DNA of 64,000 nt from Streptosporangium roseum DSM 43021 (GCF_000024865.1 NC_013595.1:2356001-2420000), one strand, 5' to 3'; positions 45,085 to 54,817 are shown, counted from the first letter of the stretch. Notes: generated by a model not told the origin, from the letters alone. Numbers and translations are program-made.

Positions 45085-46023
45085 TCAGTCCACCGCGGAG
45101 ATGTCGCCCGAGCCGGGCGCCACGACCGCCCCGGGCGGGACGACCGGCTGGGCGGAGGTCTTGCGGCTGCGGCGGCTGCGCATCTCCAACCAGGTGGCGA
45201 TGGCCCCGACGATCAGGTTGATGATGATGTAGATGATCGCGATGACGATCACTGCCGGGATGATGTTGTTGAAGTTGGACGGCAGTACGCGCGCCCCCGC
45301 GTTCAACAGGTCCTCGAACGAGACGATGAACCCCAGGGCCGTGTCCTTGAGGAGCACGACGAGCTGCGCGACGATCGCCGGCATCATGGCCGTGACCCCC
45401 TGCGGCAGCAGGATCATCCGCATGACCTGGCCCTTGCGCAGCCCGATCGCGAGTGCCGCCTCCGACTGGCCGCGCGGGATGGACAGGATGCCCGCCCGCA
45501 CGATCTCCGCCAGCACCGACCCGTTGTACAGGACCAGGCCGGTCACCACCGCCATGAACGGGGTCACGGTCAGCCCGAAGACCGCGCTCCCGCCGTACAT
45601 CACCGCGAAGATCATGATGAGCAGCGGAATGGCCCGGAAGAACTCGACCACCGCTCCCGCCGGGACGCGGATCCAGGCGTGGTCGGACAGCCGGCCGATG
45701 CCGAAGACGAACCCGAACGGCACCGCGATCAGCGCGGCGACCGCCGCCGCGCTGAGCGTGTTGAACAGGCCGGGCAGGATCAGATTGATCCACACGTCGC
45801 CCCGGAGGAACGGGGTCCACAGGTCGGCGTTGAGCTGGTTCTTCTCATCCAGCTTGGTCACCATCACGTAGACGGCGAGCAGCGCGACGAGGACGACCAC
45901 CACCGTGAGCACGGTGTTGCGCACGCGAGCGCGGGGGCCGGGCGCGTCGTAGAGGACGCTGACCCGATCCGGTGCGGTCGCGCGCTTACGCGTCTTTCTC
46001 GGCTCCGCGGTCAATGTGCTCAT
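45085..46023 (-). CDS. gluD: Glutamate/polar amino acid ABC transporter permease GluD-like
   Basis: This 312-residue permease has an N-terminal cytoplasmic extension and five or so helices. The EAA-like loop EAALAIGLRKGQVMRMILLPQ marks the His/Glu/Gln permease family. ATG 46023 overlaps the gluC stop (ATGA), so I prefer it to an upstream start at 46053. It is the last gene of an ATPase-binding protein-permease-permease operon matching actinobacterial gluABCD. Confidence 0.88.
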   Translation of the reverse strand: MSTLTAEPRKTRKRATAPDRVSVLYDAPGPRARVRNTVLTVVVVLVALLAVYVMVTKLDEKNQLNADLWTPFLRGDVWINLILPGLFNTLSAAAVAALIAVPFGFVFGIGRLSDHAWIRVPAGAVVEFFRAIPLLIMIFAVMYGGSAVFGLTVTPFMAVVTGLVLYNGSVLAEIVRAGILSIPRGQSEAALAIGLRKGQVMRMILLPQGVTAMMPAIVAQLVVLLKDTALGFIVSFEDLLNAGARVLPSNFNNIIPAVIVIAIIYIIINLIVGAIATWLEMRSRRSRKTSAQPVVPPGAVVAPGSGDISAVD

Positions 46024-46688
46024 CGGACCACCGCCAGGCGCTTGGACAGCCACGTGAACAGCAGTCCGGTGGGCAGAGTCAGGATCAGGAAGCCGAGCGC
46101 GAACCCGAAGAAGATCGGGACGACCGCGTCGCCGTGCGACTCGAAGAGCGTCTTCATCGTCAGGGAGGCCTCACCCACGCCGATGGCGGCGGCGATCGTG
46201 GTGTTCTTGATCAGTGCGATCAGGACGCTGCCCAGCGGGGCGATCACCGCGCGGAGCGCCTGGGGCAGCACGATCAGCCGCAGATTCTGGAAGAAGGTCA
46301 GGCCGATGGCGCGGGCCGCCTCGGCCTGGCCGAGCGGCACCGTGTTGATCCCGGCCCGGATCGCCTCGCAGACGAACGCGGCCGTGTAGCCCGACAGCCC
46401 GATGATGGACAGCCAGAGATAGTTCGTGGACAGGCTCGTGGAGAACGAGACGTCCAGCACCAGGCCGAGACCCAGCCCGCAGAACACGATCACCAGCGTC
46501 AGCGGGGTGTTCCGCACGATGTTCACGTACGCCGTGCCGATCCCGCGCAGCACGGGCAGCGGGCTGACGCGCATCCCGGCGAGGATCGTCCCGAGGATCA
46601 GTGCCAGGAGCCCGCTGGCGAGCGTGAGCCGTATCGTCAGCCAGAAAGCGCCCAGGATCACCGGGAATTCGTCGAAGAGTGCCTGCAC
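46020..46688 (-). CDS. gluC: Glutamate/polar amino acid ABC transporter permease GluC-like
   Basis: This is a 222-residue permease with five helices and the conserved loop EAARAIGLTFFQNLRLIVLPQ. It pairs with the overlapping GluD-like protein. It follows a strong stem-loop after the binding-protein gene, which would make its transcript less abundant than that of the binding protein. Confidence 0.9.
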   Translation of the reverse strand: MQALFDEFPVILGAFWLTIRLTLASGLLALILGTILAGMRVSPLPVLRGIGTAYVNIVRNTPLTLVIVFCGLGLGLVLDVSFSTSLSTNYLWLSIIGLSGYTAAFVCEAIRAGINTVPLGQAEAARAIGLTFFQNLRLIVLPQALRAVIAPLGSVLIALIKNTTIAAAIGVGEASLTMKTLFESHGDAVVPIFFGFALGFLILTLPTGLLFTWLSKRLAVVR

Positions 46689-46707
46689 TCATCCCTCCAA
46701 TAGCCGT

Positions 46708-46737
46708 CGGCCGGGGCGTTCGCACACCCCGGCCGAT
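46708..46737 (-). terminator. Intra-operon stem-loop between gluB and gluC
   Basis: TCGGCCGGGG (46708-46717) pairs perfectly with CCCCGGCCGA (46728-46737) around a 10-nt loop. It fills most of the 59-bp gap between the binding-protein and permease genes. Such hairpins commonly protect the upstream mRNA and attenuate downstream transcription, adjusting stoichiometry. Confidence 0.65.
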
Positions 46738-46747
46738 TCGTGGCCGA

Positions 46748-47557
46748 TCAGTAACGCTCGACGGCCGGCGGGGTGGTGAAGAACTTTCCGAACTCGCCGA
46801 AGTTGGCGTCGACGGCCTTCTTCCAGCTGCCGTCCTTGAACATCTTCTCCACCGCCGCGTTGAGCTTCTCGCGGGTGTCCTTGTCGTCCAGCTTCACGCC
46901 GATGCCGTACTTCTCCTCGGAGAAGGGCTTGCCGACGAGGCGGAACTTGCCGGGCGACTGGGTGGCGAACCCGGCCAGGATCGTCGCGTCGGTGGAGATC
47001 GCGTCGACCTGCTTGTTCTCCAGCAGGGGCAGGCAGGCGCCGTAGCCCTGCTGCTCGGTGAGGTACTGGCCCTTCCAGGCGTCGCCGAACTTGTCGACCA
47101 GACGCTTGGGCGAGGACGACCCCTGGGCGCCGCAGACCTTCTTGTCCTTCAGGTCGTCGACACTGTTGATCGTCGTGTCGTCCGCGCGGGTCAGGATGTC
47201 CTGGCCGGTGACCAGGTACGGCCCGGCGAAACCGATCTTCTTCTTGCGGTCGTCGGTGATCGAGTAGGTCGCGATCACGATGTTGACCTGGCCCTGCTGG
47301 ATGAAGGACTCGCGGTTGGCCGAGATGGCCTCCTTGAACTCAACCTTGTCGCCGGTGTAACCGAGCTCCTTGGCGACATACTTGGCCACGTCGACGTCGA
47401 AACCCTTGAACGAACCGTCCGGCTGCTTCTGTCCCAGGCCAGGCTGGTCGAACTTGATTCCAACAACGAACTTGTCACTGTCGCCGCTGCACGCGGTGAG
47501 ACTCGCGGCCGCGGCCGCCACCGCGATCATCACGGCTCCAATACGACGTACACGCAT
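46748..47557 (-). CDS. gluB: Glutamate-binding lipoprotein GluB-like
   Basis: This 269-residue lipoprotein has a signal peptide with lipobox SLTAC (Cys at about 23) and an SBP_bac_3 fold: FDQPGLGQKQPDGSFKGFDVDV (in part), NIVIATYSITDDRKKKIGFA and the C-terminal DGSWKKAVDANF. The family binds glutamate, aspartate or glutamine. It is placed between ATPase and permease genes of the same system. Confidence 0.9.
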   Translation of the reverse strand: MRVRRIGAVMIAVAAAAASLTACSGDSDKFVVGIKFDQPGLGQKQPDGSFKGFDVDVAKYVAKELGYTGDKVEFKEAISANRESFIQQGQVNIVIATYSITDDRKKKIGFAGPYLVTGQDILTRADDTTINSVDDLKDKKVCGAQGSSSPKRLVDKFGDAWKGQYLTEQQGYGACLPLLENKQVDAISTDATILAGFATQSPGKFRLVGKPFSEEKYGIGVKLDDKDTREKLNAAVEKMFKDGSWKKAVDANFGEFGKFFTTPPAVERY

Positions 47558-47592
47558 CCTGCTACCTCTTCTTCTTTAAGGGGGGTGAGCCG

Positions 47593-48348
<756 letters not shown>

Positions 48349-48448
48349 GGGGGACAACGTAATTCTGTAAAGGGCACCCGAGGCTAACCCTGCGGTACCG
48401 ATCAGATCACGACCTGCCCGTTTCGGGTAAAATTTTGTCCAGCTTCTG

Positions 48449-49108
48449 TCAGATCCTGCCGAGCGTGGTCGGATCCAAGGTCACCTTGAACGGTTCGGTG
48501 AAGTCTGCGGTCGTGCCTGCGGAGATGCGGTGGGTGAGCTGATACTCCCCGTTCTCGTCGAGCACGTAAGTGAAGATCACGGGCAGTTCGTCGTTGCCCT
48601 GGCCGCGGAACGGCCTCATCTCAATGCGCCAGAAATGCGGGATGCCCGCCTCTGCGTACTTTGCGTGTTTGATGCGACGATCGGTGGCCGTGGTGGATTT
48701 GGAGACGATCTCGACGACCAGATGCACCCACTCGGGCTGGGCGATGTCCGCGCCCTCTTCGAACGGCGCCTTGTCGACCACCATCAGGTCGGGGATGACT
48801 CCGGGCTTGCGATCCAGGAGCAGGCCTGTCGCGGTAACCGGCACCATCCCCTCCGGTGACATGCTCTCCAGGAGATTCTGGAGTCGATCTCCGAGGCGCT
48901 GGTGCCTGAAGGGCGGGGCGGGGGACACGATGAGGCTCCCGTCGATGAGCTCGTAACGACTGCCGTCGTCGCGCGAGTTGAGCTCGAACCACTCATCGAC
49001 GCTGAGCTCGCCCGGGGTGTCCCAGAAGCTCGTCGACTTCGGCGCCGCCTTCTTGTGCGGCTTCTTGGCCTTCACGGGCGCCTCCGAGGTCTGCACGAGC
49101 ATCGCCAT
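48449..49108 (-). CDS. Uma2 family (DUF820) PD-(D/E)XK nuclease-like protein
   Basis: This is a 219-residue protein. After a Lys-rich N terminus (residues 10-28) it has the Uma2 core: SRYELIDGSLIVSP, HQRLGDRLQNLL, VIPDLMVVD and VHLVVEIVSKST, containing the Asp and Glu-x-x/Lys positions of the restriction-endonuclease-like fold. The family is abundant in actinobacteria and cyanobacteria and often mobile; its cellular role is uncertain. It is a lone gene divergent from miaB. Confidence 0.85.
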   Translation of the reverse strand: MAMLVQTSEAPVKAKKPHKKAAPKSTSFWDTPGELSVDEWFELNSRDDGSRYELIDGSLIVSPAPPFRHQRLGDRLQNLLESMSPEGMVPVTATGLLLDRKPGVIPDLMVVDKAPFEEGADIAQPEWVHLVVEIVSKSTTATDRRIKHAKYAEAGIPHFWRIEMRPFRGQGNDELPVIFTYVLDENGEYQLTHRISAGTTADFTEPFKVTLDPTTLGRI

Positions 49109-49275
49109 CGCGGCTCACCACTCTCAGCTGTCGGTCGGATCTCATTCTCGCACGCGGCTTTGGAGCCCCAGATTAGCGACGCCCTTGGCTCGCCGTGATG
49201 GTTTCATTACTTACGGTGGGCAGGGGGCGGGCCGTGTCCGAAGGCCGCGCGGAGCGCCTACCCTTGTCTGTTGAG

Positions 49276-50772
49276 ATGACTGTCACCGTGGAGAGCGCCC
49301 GCACGTACGAGGTTCGTACCTACGGGTGCCAGATGAACGTGCACGACTCCGAGCGCCTGTCCGGCCTCCTCGAAGACGCGGGCTACGTCCCCGTGCCCGA
49401 GGGGGAGGCGGCCGACGTGGTCGTGTTCAACACCTGCGCCGTGCGGGAGAACGCCGACAACAAGCTCTACGGCAATCTCGGGCACCTGCGCCCCTCGAAG
49501 GTGAGCAACCCCGGCATGCAGATCGCCGTGGGTGGCTGCCTGGCGCAGAAGGACCAGGGGGAGATCGTCCGCAAGGCGCCCTGGGTGGACGTGGTGTTCG
49601 GCACCCACAACATCGGCTCGCTGCCGGTGCTGCTGGAGCGGGCGCGCGTCCGGCAGGAGGCCCAGGTCGAGATCAAGGAATCCCTGGAGACCTTCCCGAG
49701 CACGCTGCCGACCAAGCGGGAGTCGGCCTACGCCGCGTGGGTGTCGGTCTCGGTCGGGTGCAACAACACCTGCACGTTCTGCATCGTGCCGGCGCTGCGC
49801 GGCAAGGAGAAGGACCGCCGCCCCGGCGACATCCTCAACGAGGTGCGGACCCTGGTCGACCAGGGCGTGCTGGAGATCACCCTGCTCGGGCAGAACGTCA
49901 ACACCTACGGGGTGGAGTTCGGCGACCGGCTCGCCTTCGGCAAGCTGCTGCGGGCCTGCGGCGACATCGACGGGCTGGAGCGGGTCCGCTTCACCAGCCC
50001 GCACCCTGCCGCGTTCACCGACGACGTCATCGCGGCCATGGCCGAGACGCCCAACGTGATGCACCAGCTCCACATGCCGCTGCAGTCCGGCTCCGACCGG
50101 ATCCTCAAGGCGATGCGCCGCTCCTACCGGGCCGAGCGCTACCTGGGCATCATCGAGCGGGTCCGCGCGGCCATGCCCGACGCCGCCATCTCCACCGACA
50201 TCATCGTGGGCTTCCCCGGCGAGACCGAGGAGGACTTCCAGGGCACGCTGGACGTGGTGCGCGAGTCGCGGTTCGCCAACGCCTTCACGTTCCAGTACTC
50301 CATCCGTCCCGGCACCCCCGCCGCCACCATGGACGACCAGATCCCCAAGGAGGTCGTGCAGGAGCGCTACGAGCGGCTCGTCGCCCTGCAGACCGAGATC
50401 TCCTGGGAGGAGAACAAGAAGCAGGTCGGGCGGACGCTCGAGGTGCTGGTGGCCGAGGGGGAGGGGCGCAAGGACGAGGCGACCCGCCGCCTGTCGGGCC
50501 GCGCCTCCGATAACCGCCTGGTCCACTTCGCTCCCGGCGAGGAGACCCCGCGTCCCGGTGACATGGTCGCCGTCGAGGTGACCTACGCGGCCCCGCACCA
50601 CCTGGTGGCCGACGGCCCGGCGCTGAAGCTCCGCCGCACCCGCGCGGGCGACGCCTGGCAGGCCCGTCAGGCCGCCCCGCCGGCCGCCGGCCCCGGAGTC
50701 ATGCTCGGCATGCCCTCGATCGGCCGCCCCGCCCCGCTCCAGGAGTCCGCAGGCTGTTCCACCCTCCCCTGA
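49276..50772 (+). CDS. miaB: tRNA-2-methylthio-N6-dimethylallyladenosine synthase MiaB
   Basis: This 498-residue radical-SAM methylthiotransferase has an N-terminal UPF0004 domain with three cluster cysteines (TYGCQMN, NTCAVRE, GGCLAQ), the radical-SAM motif VGCNNTCTFC and a C-terminal TRAM domain. It modifies A37 of tRNAs after MiaA has added the prenyl group. ATG 49276 begins MTVTVESARTYEV. It belongs functionally with miaA 6.3 kb downstream. Confidence 0.96.
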   Translation: MTVTVESARTYEVRTYGCQMNVHDSERLSGLLEDAGYVPVPEGEAADVVVFNTCAVRENADNKLYGNLGHLRPSKVSNPGMQIAVGGCLAQKDQGEIVRKAPWVDVVFGTHNIGSLPVLLERARVRQEAQVEIKESLETFPSTLPTKRESAYAAWVSVSVGCNNTCTFCIVPALRGKEKDRRPGDILNEVRTLVDQGVLEITLLGQNVNTYGVEFGDRLAFGKLLRACGDIDGLERVRFTSPHPAAFTDDVIAAMAETPNVMHQLHMPLQSGSDRILKAMRRSYRAERYLGIIERVRAAMPDAAISTDIIVGFPGETEEDFQGTLDVVRESRFANAFTFQYSIRPGTPAATMDDQIPKEVVQERYERLVALQTEISWEENKKQVGRTLEVLVAEGEGRKDEATRRLSGRASDNRLVHFAPGEETPRPGDMVAVEVTYAAPHHLVADGPALKLRRTRAGDAWQARQAAPPAAGPGVMLGMPSIGRPAPLQESAGCSTLP

Positions 50773-50862
50773 CACTCCCGGGCGCGGTGGCGCCCTCCGC
50801 GGTTCTCCGGTGACCGTCCGGCATGGCGCGGCGGTCTCGGCGGTTCTCCCGGTGTCCTTCCG

Positions 50863-51126
50863 GGTACGGCGCGGCGGTCTCGGCGCTCCTCCCGGCGCCT
50901 TTCCGGGTGCGGCGCGGTGGCCCTTGAGGTGCTCCGGCGTCTTCCGTAGCGGTGGCCGGCCCTGCCGTTCCCCGGTGACCACCCGGTACGGCGCGGCGGT
51001 CTCGGCGCTCCTCCCGGCGCCTTTCCGGGTGCGGCGCGGCGGCCCTTGAGGTGCTCCGGCGTCTTCCGTAGCGGTGGCCGGCCCTGCCGTTCCCCGGTGA
51101 CCGCCGGGTACGGCGCGGTGGTGTCC
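50863..51126. repeat. 122-bp tandem repeat, about 2.2 copies
   Basis: Units starting GGTACGGCGCGG occur at 50863, 50985 and 51107 (the last truncated), nearly identical over 122 bp. A decayed partial unit precedes them from about 50814. The array fills the gap between miaB and the next gene and has no credible ORF. Confidence 0.85.
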
Positions 51127-51162
51127 GCGGCCGGGGTGGAGGGACTCCGTTAGTCTGGCCGG

Positions 51163-51831
51163 GTGCTTGTCGCCGCGGCTGTCTGCCCGCATCCTCCGCT
51201 GCTGGTCCCCGAGCTGGCCGGTGCCGCGGCCGGGGAGCTCGACGAGCTCCGGGCCGCCTGTGCGGCCGCGGTGGGCGCCCTGCGGGACTCGGTGCCCGAC
51301 GCGATCGTGGTGGTCGGCGGCGCCGACCTGGCCGGAGCCCATGGCGCGGACGCCGCCGGCAGCTTCGCGCCCTGGGGCGTCGACGTCCGGGTCGGCGCCG
51401 GCGAGCCCGTTCTCCCGCTCTCCCTTTCGATCGGCCGCTGGTTGCTGGAGCGGGAGGGGATGGCCGCGTCGGGGTTCCATGCCGTGCCGTTCGACGCCTC
51501 CCCGGAGGCGTGCGCCGCGCTCGGCGGACAGCTGGCGGGCGTGCCCGGCCGGGTGGCGATGCTGGTCATGGCCGACGGCTCCGCCTGCCTCACGGAGAAG
51601 TCCCCCGGATACCTGGACCCCCAGGCGCGGCCGTACAACCATGCGATCGTGGAGGCGCTCGGCCGGGCCGAGGTTCCGGCGCTCGACCCCCGCGAGGCCG
51701 CCGAGCTCTGGGTCGCCGGCCGTGCGGCCCTGCAGGTCCTGGCCGGAGCGGGGGGCTCCCTGAACGGCGAGGTCCTCTACGACGACGCCCCCTACGGGGT
51801 GGGCTACTTCGTCGCCCGCTGGACGGAGTGA
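51163..51831 (+). CDS. Class III extradiol dioxygenase-like hypothetical protein
   Basis: This 222-residue protein starts at GTG 51163 and begins LVAAAVCPHPPLLVPEL, the PHPPLLVPE motif of LigB/MEMO-type extradiol dioxygenase folds. IVVVGGADLAG and VAMLVMADGSACLTEKSPGYLD follow. The usual second His motif of active LigB enzymes is not evident, so catalysis is doubtful. The gene is typically found between miaB and miaA/dapF in actinobacteria, with function unknown. Confidence 0.75.
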   Translation: MLVAAAVCPHPPLLVPELAGAAAGELDELRAACAAAVGALRDSVPDAIVVVGGADLAGAHGADAAGSFAPWGVDVRVGAGEPVLPLSLSIGRWLLEREGMAASGFHAVPFDASPEACAALGGQLAGVPGRVAMLVMADGSACLTEKSPGYLDPQARPYNHAIVEALGRAEVPALDPREAAELWVAGRAALQVLAGAGGSLNGEVLYDDAPYGVGYFVARWTE

Positions 51832-51844
51832 TCCCGGCCGCCCG

Positions 51845-51931
51845 CCGGCCACGTGCCCCCGTGACGCCCGCGACCGGCCACGTGCCCCCGTGACGCCCGC
51901 GACCGGCCACGTGCCCCTGTGACGCCCGTGA
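51845..51931. repeat. 29-bp tandem repeat, three copies
   Basis: CCGGCCACGTGCCCCCGTGA followed by CGCCCGCGA repeats at 51845, 51874 and 51903, the last copy slightly diverged. Each unit carries CACGTG. It lies between the dioxygenase-like gene and a regulator gene. The remaining 51932-52100 shows nothing clear. Confidence 0.85.
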
Positions 51932-52106
51932 CCGGGCGCGCGTTCTCCGCCGCCGATCCGGCGCGTTCCCTCATGACTGACCGGGTGTGCTTTCCCCCCG
52001 CGAGGCCGCCCGGCCACGCGTCCCCGCGACAGCGCTGACCGCGTGCCCGCTCCTCTCGGTGGGACGTTCCTGTGACCGCCCGCTGTTCCGGTGGCATACG
52101 GACCGG

Positions 52107-52136
52107 TTGGACAAAAAATCCAATTTGGACTTATTG
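52107..52136 (+). promoter_or_regulatory. Leaderless promoter with TTGGA/TCCAA operator half-sites
   Basis: TTGGAC (52107-52112) and TTATTG (52131-52136), 18 bases apart, could be -35 and -10. The start point would then fall at or next to the ATG at 52144, giving a leaderless mRNA; no RBS is present. Overlapping half-sites TTGGA (52107), TCCAA (52119) and TTGGA (52125) suggest autoregulation. Confidence 0.55.
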
Positions 52137-52143
52137 TCTGCTC

Positions 52144-52761
52144 ATGGACGATCCGAGGGTGGCTCAGTGGTCGCCCGTCTGCGCGGCGATCGCCGCCCTG
52201 CTCGCTCCGCACGCCGAGGTCGTCCTGCACGACCCGGAGCGGGACGAGGTGCTGGCGATCTGGAACCCGATGTCCGGGCGGGAGCCCGGTGACCCCTCGC
52301 TGCTGGGGGAGCTCGACGGGCTGACCCCGTCCCCGTCGGGGGTGTACGGGCCCTACGAGAAGCTGCTCGCCGACGGCCGGAGGCTGTCCTCGGTGAGCGC
52401 GGTCGTCACCGACGCCGGAGGGCGTCCCTCGGCGGTGCTCTGCGTCAACGTCGACCGGACCCCGCTGGACCAGGCCGCCGCCCTGCTCACCGCTTTCGCC
52501 GCCCCGGTCGCCGAGCGGCCCGAGGCGCTGTTCGAGCACGACTGGACCGAGCGGGTGGCCGAGACCGTGGGCGCCTTTGTCCGCGAGCGCCGGCGTCCGC
52601 CGGAACGGCTCACCAGGGAGGACCGCCTAGCCGTACTGGCCGAGCTCGACCGGCTCGGTGTGTTCGGCGTGCGGCGGGCCGTGCCGGTGGTGGCCAGAGC
52701 CCTGCGGGTCTCCCGCTCGACCGTCTACACCCTGCTCTCCGACCTCAGGAACACGCCATGA
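52144..52761 (+). CDS. YheO-like PAS and helix-turn-helix transcriptional regulator
   Basis: This 205-residue protein has an N-terminal PAS-like YheO domain (SPVCAAIAALLAPHAEVVLHD, VYGPYEKLLADGRRLSSVSAV, in part) and a C-terminal HTH (LGVFGVRRAVPVVARALRVS, STVYTLLSD). DauR belongs to this type and controls D-arginine use. ATG 52144 matches the domain start. The stop overlaps the aminotransferase ATG by ATGA, so it most likely regulates its own operon in response to the aminotransferase substrate. Confidence 0.85.
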   Translation: MDDPRVAQWSPVCAAIAALLAPHAEVVLHDPERDEVLAIWNPMSGREPGDPSLLGELDGLTPSPSGVYGPYEKLLADGRRLSSVSAVVTDAGGRPSAVLCVNVDRTPLDQAAALLTAFAAPVAERPEALFEHDWTERVAETVGAFVRERRRPPERLTREDRLAVLAELDRLGVFGVRRAVPVVARALRVSRSTVYTLLSDLRNTP

Positions 52762-53897
52762 CCTTCCTGCCCGACTTCAGGCTCGAGACCTACTTCTCCC
52801 GCTGGGAGTTCACCGCCCGTCACCACCTGACCGCCTCCGACGCGGAGACCATGTCGATGGCGGAGCTGCTCGCGCTCGCCGACGACGAGGACCGCCGGGC
52901 CTGGGCGGATCTGCGGCTCGGCTACACCGAGACCTTCGGCGACCCGGGCCTGCGGGAGGCGATCGCGGCCACCTACACCGACGTGCTCCCCGCGGACGTG
53001 TTGTGCTTCGCGGGCGCCGAGGAGGGCATCTACCTGGCGATGCGGGTTCTGCTCGGTCCCGGTGACCACGCCGTCGTGGTCACGCCGAACTACCAGGCGG
53101 CCGAGACGGTCCCGCTGTCGCTGTGCGAGGTCACCGGGGTGGCGCTCGACGCCGGGCGGGACTTCGCCCTCGATGTCGGGGCGATCGAGGCGGCGCTGCG
53201 GCCCAACACCCGGGTGGTCTCGGTGAACTTCCCCAACAACCCGACGGGCAAGCTGATCCCGGCGGCCGACCTGCGGCGCCTGGCGGAGCTGTGCGACGAG
53301 CGGGGGATCCACCTGTTCAGCGACGAGGTCTACCGGGGGCTGGAGCTCGACCCCGCGCGCGTCCTGCCGCAGGCCGCCGACCTGTCTCCCCGGGCGCTGT
53401 CGCTCAACGTGGTCTCCAAGGCCTACGGGCTGCCCGGACTGCGGGTCGGCTGGATCGCCTGCCGTGACCCTGAGCTGCTGGCCAGGCTGGAGCGGGCCAA
53501 GCACTACACCTCCATCTGCAACGCGGCGCCCAGCGAGATCCTCGCCAGGATCGCGGTGAAGTCGCGGGAGGTGATCCTCGGCCGCAACCGCGGGATCATC
53601 GCCGCGAACCTGCCGCTCTTCGACGCCTTCTTCGCCGAGTTCGCCGATCTCTTCGCGTGGGCGCCGCCCGAGGGCGGCTGCGTCTGCTTCCCCCGCTACC
53701 TGGGCCCCGGTTCCGTGGACGCCTTCTGCGAGAGCCTGGTGGAGGAGGCCGGTGTGCTGCTGCTGCCCGCGGGCCTCTACCGCTCCGAGCTCACCGACGT
53801 CCCCGCCGACCGGTTCCGCCTGGGGGTGGGCCGGCATGGGGCTCAGGAGGCGCTCGACGCCTTCGCCACGTGGCTGCGGGCCCGCCGGGCCGGGTGA
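52758..53897 (+). CDS. PLP-dependent class I/II aminotransferase
   Basis: This 379-residue fold-type I enzyme has NFPNNPTGKLIP (Asn contacting PLP), LFSDEVYRGLEL (Asp) and the Schiff-base Lys in LNVVSKAYGLPGLRVGW. The closest general type is the aspartate-aminotransferase-like group that also contains capreomycidine synthase-like enzymes; the substrate is not evident. It is co-transcribed with the preceding regulator. Its last 55 bp overlap the end of the convergent RNase Z gene. Confidence 0.88.
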   Translation: MTFLPDFRLETYFSRWEFTARHHLTASDAETMSMAELLALADDEDRRAWADLRLGYTETFGDPGLREAIAATYTDVLPADVLCFAGAEEGIYLAMRVLLGPGDHAVVVTPNYQAAETVPLSLCEVTGVALDAGRDFALDVGAIEAALRPNTRVVSVNFPNNPTGKLIPAADLRRLAELCDERGIHLFSDEVYRGLELDPARVLPQAADLSPRALSLNVVSKAYGLPGLRVGWIACRDPELLARLERAKHYTSICNAAPSEILARIAVKSREVILGRNRGIIAANLPLFDAFFAEFADLFAWAPPEGGCVCFPRYLGPGSVDAFCESLVEEAGVLLLPAGLYRSELTDVPADRFRLGVGRHGAQEALDAFATWLRARRAG

Positions 53898-54817
53898 TCC
53901 CGGCGGGGGACGGGGACGCGCATCAGGTCGTGGGCGAGGACGACGTCGCCGTCGAAGGACCGGTGGGCCTCTTCGAGGAAACGGGGTCCGTCCTCGGCGT
54001 CGTAGCGTTCGGACAGGTGGGTCAGGACCAGGCTGCGGGCGCCGGACTCGGCGGCGACCCGGCCCGCCTGGGCGGCGGTCAGATGGCCGTACCGCGAGGC
54101 GAGCGCCTCCTCCCCGGACAGGAACGTGGACTCGATCACCAGCAGGTCCACGCCCTCGGCGAGGGCGAACACCCCCTCGCACAGCCGGGTGTCCATGATG
54201 AACGCCGCGCTCTGGCCGGGGCGGAGCCCGCTGCAGTCCGCCAGCCGTACGAGGGACCCGTCCGGGGCGGTCACCGAGCCGGTGCGCTGCAGCTCGCCGA
54301 TCGACGGGCCGCGGATCCCCCGCTCGGCGAGGAGGGAGGGGATCATCCGCCGGCCGTCCGGCTCGTCGAGGCGGTAGCCGTAGGATTCGACGGGATGGGA
54401 GAGCGGGCGCGCGGTGAGGGTCACCGGGCCCGCCTCGAAGGTCGTGACCGGGCCGGAGACGGGACGTTCGGTGATCACCGAGGTGTCGGCGAAGGCGCTG
54501 GCGTGGCGCAGGCGGCGCCAGTAGGTCTCCCCGGTCGCGGGGTAGGCCGCCTGAACCTCGTGGGCGACGCCGTCCCTGGCGATGCGCTGGACGATCCCGG
54601 GGACCCCCAGGCAGTGGTCGCCGTGGAAGTGGGTCACGCAGATCCAGGTGATGTCGTGGGCGCCGACGCCCGCGTGGAGCATCTGGCGCTGGGTGCCCTC
54701 TCCGGGGTCGAAGAGGAAGCCCTGGCCGTCCCAGCGCAGGAGATATCCGTTGTGGTTACGGTGACGGGTGGGCACCGCGCTGGAGGTGCCGAGAACGACG
54801 AGTTCGCGAAGGGACAC
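53843..54817 (-). CDS. rnz: Ribonuclease Z (tRNA 3'-processing)
   Basis: This 324-residue metallo-beta-lactamase-fold nuclease has the zinc motif THFHGDHCLG, FDPGEGTQRQM, PLSHPVESYGYRL, STFLSGEE and LTHLSERY. It removes 3' trailers from tRNA precursors. GTG 54817 gives the normal N terminus SLRELVVLGTSSAVPTR. The 3' end overlaps the convergent aminotransferase gene by 55 bp. Its first 70 bases recur upstream of the methyltransferase gene at 55817-55888. Confidence 0.92.
   Translation of the reverse strand: MSLRELVVLGTSSAVPTRHRNHNGYLLRWDGQGFLFDPGEGTQRQMLHAGVGAHDITWICVTHFHGDHCLGVPGIVQRIARDGVAHEVQAAYPATGETYWRRLRHASAFADTSVITERPVSGPVTTFEAGPVTLTARPLSHPVESYGYRLDEPDGRRMIPSLLAERGIRGPSIGELQRTGSVTAPDGSLVRLADCSGLRPGQSAAFIMDTRLCEGVFALAEGVDLLVIESTFLSGEEALASRYGHLTAAQAGRVAAESGARSLVLTHLSERYDAEDGPRFLEEAHRSFDGDVVLAHDLMRVPVPRRDHPARRARSHVAKASSAS

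Noticed and set aside
50863..51931. Possible CRISPR arrays (122-bp, 29-bp and 56-bp repeats)
   Set aside because: Units are directly adjacent without variable spacers and no cas genes are present, so they are plain tandem repeats.
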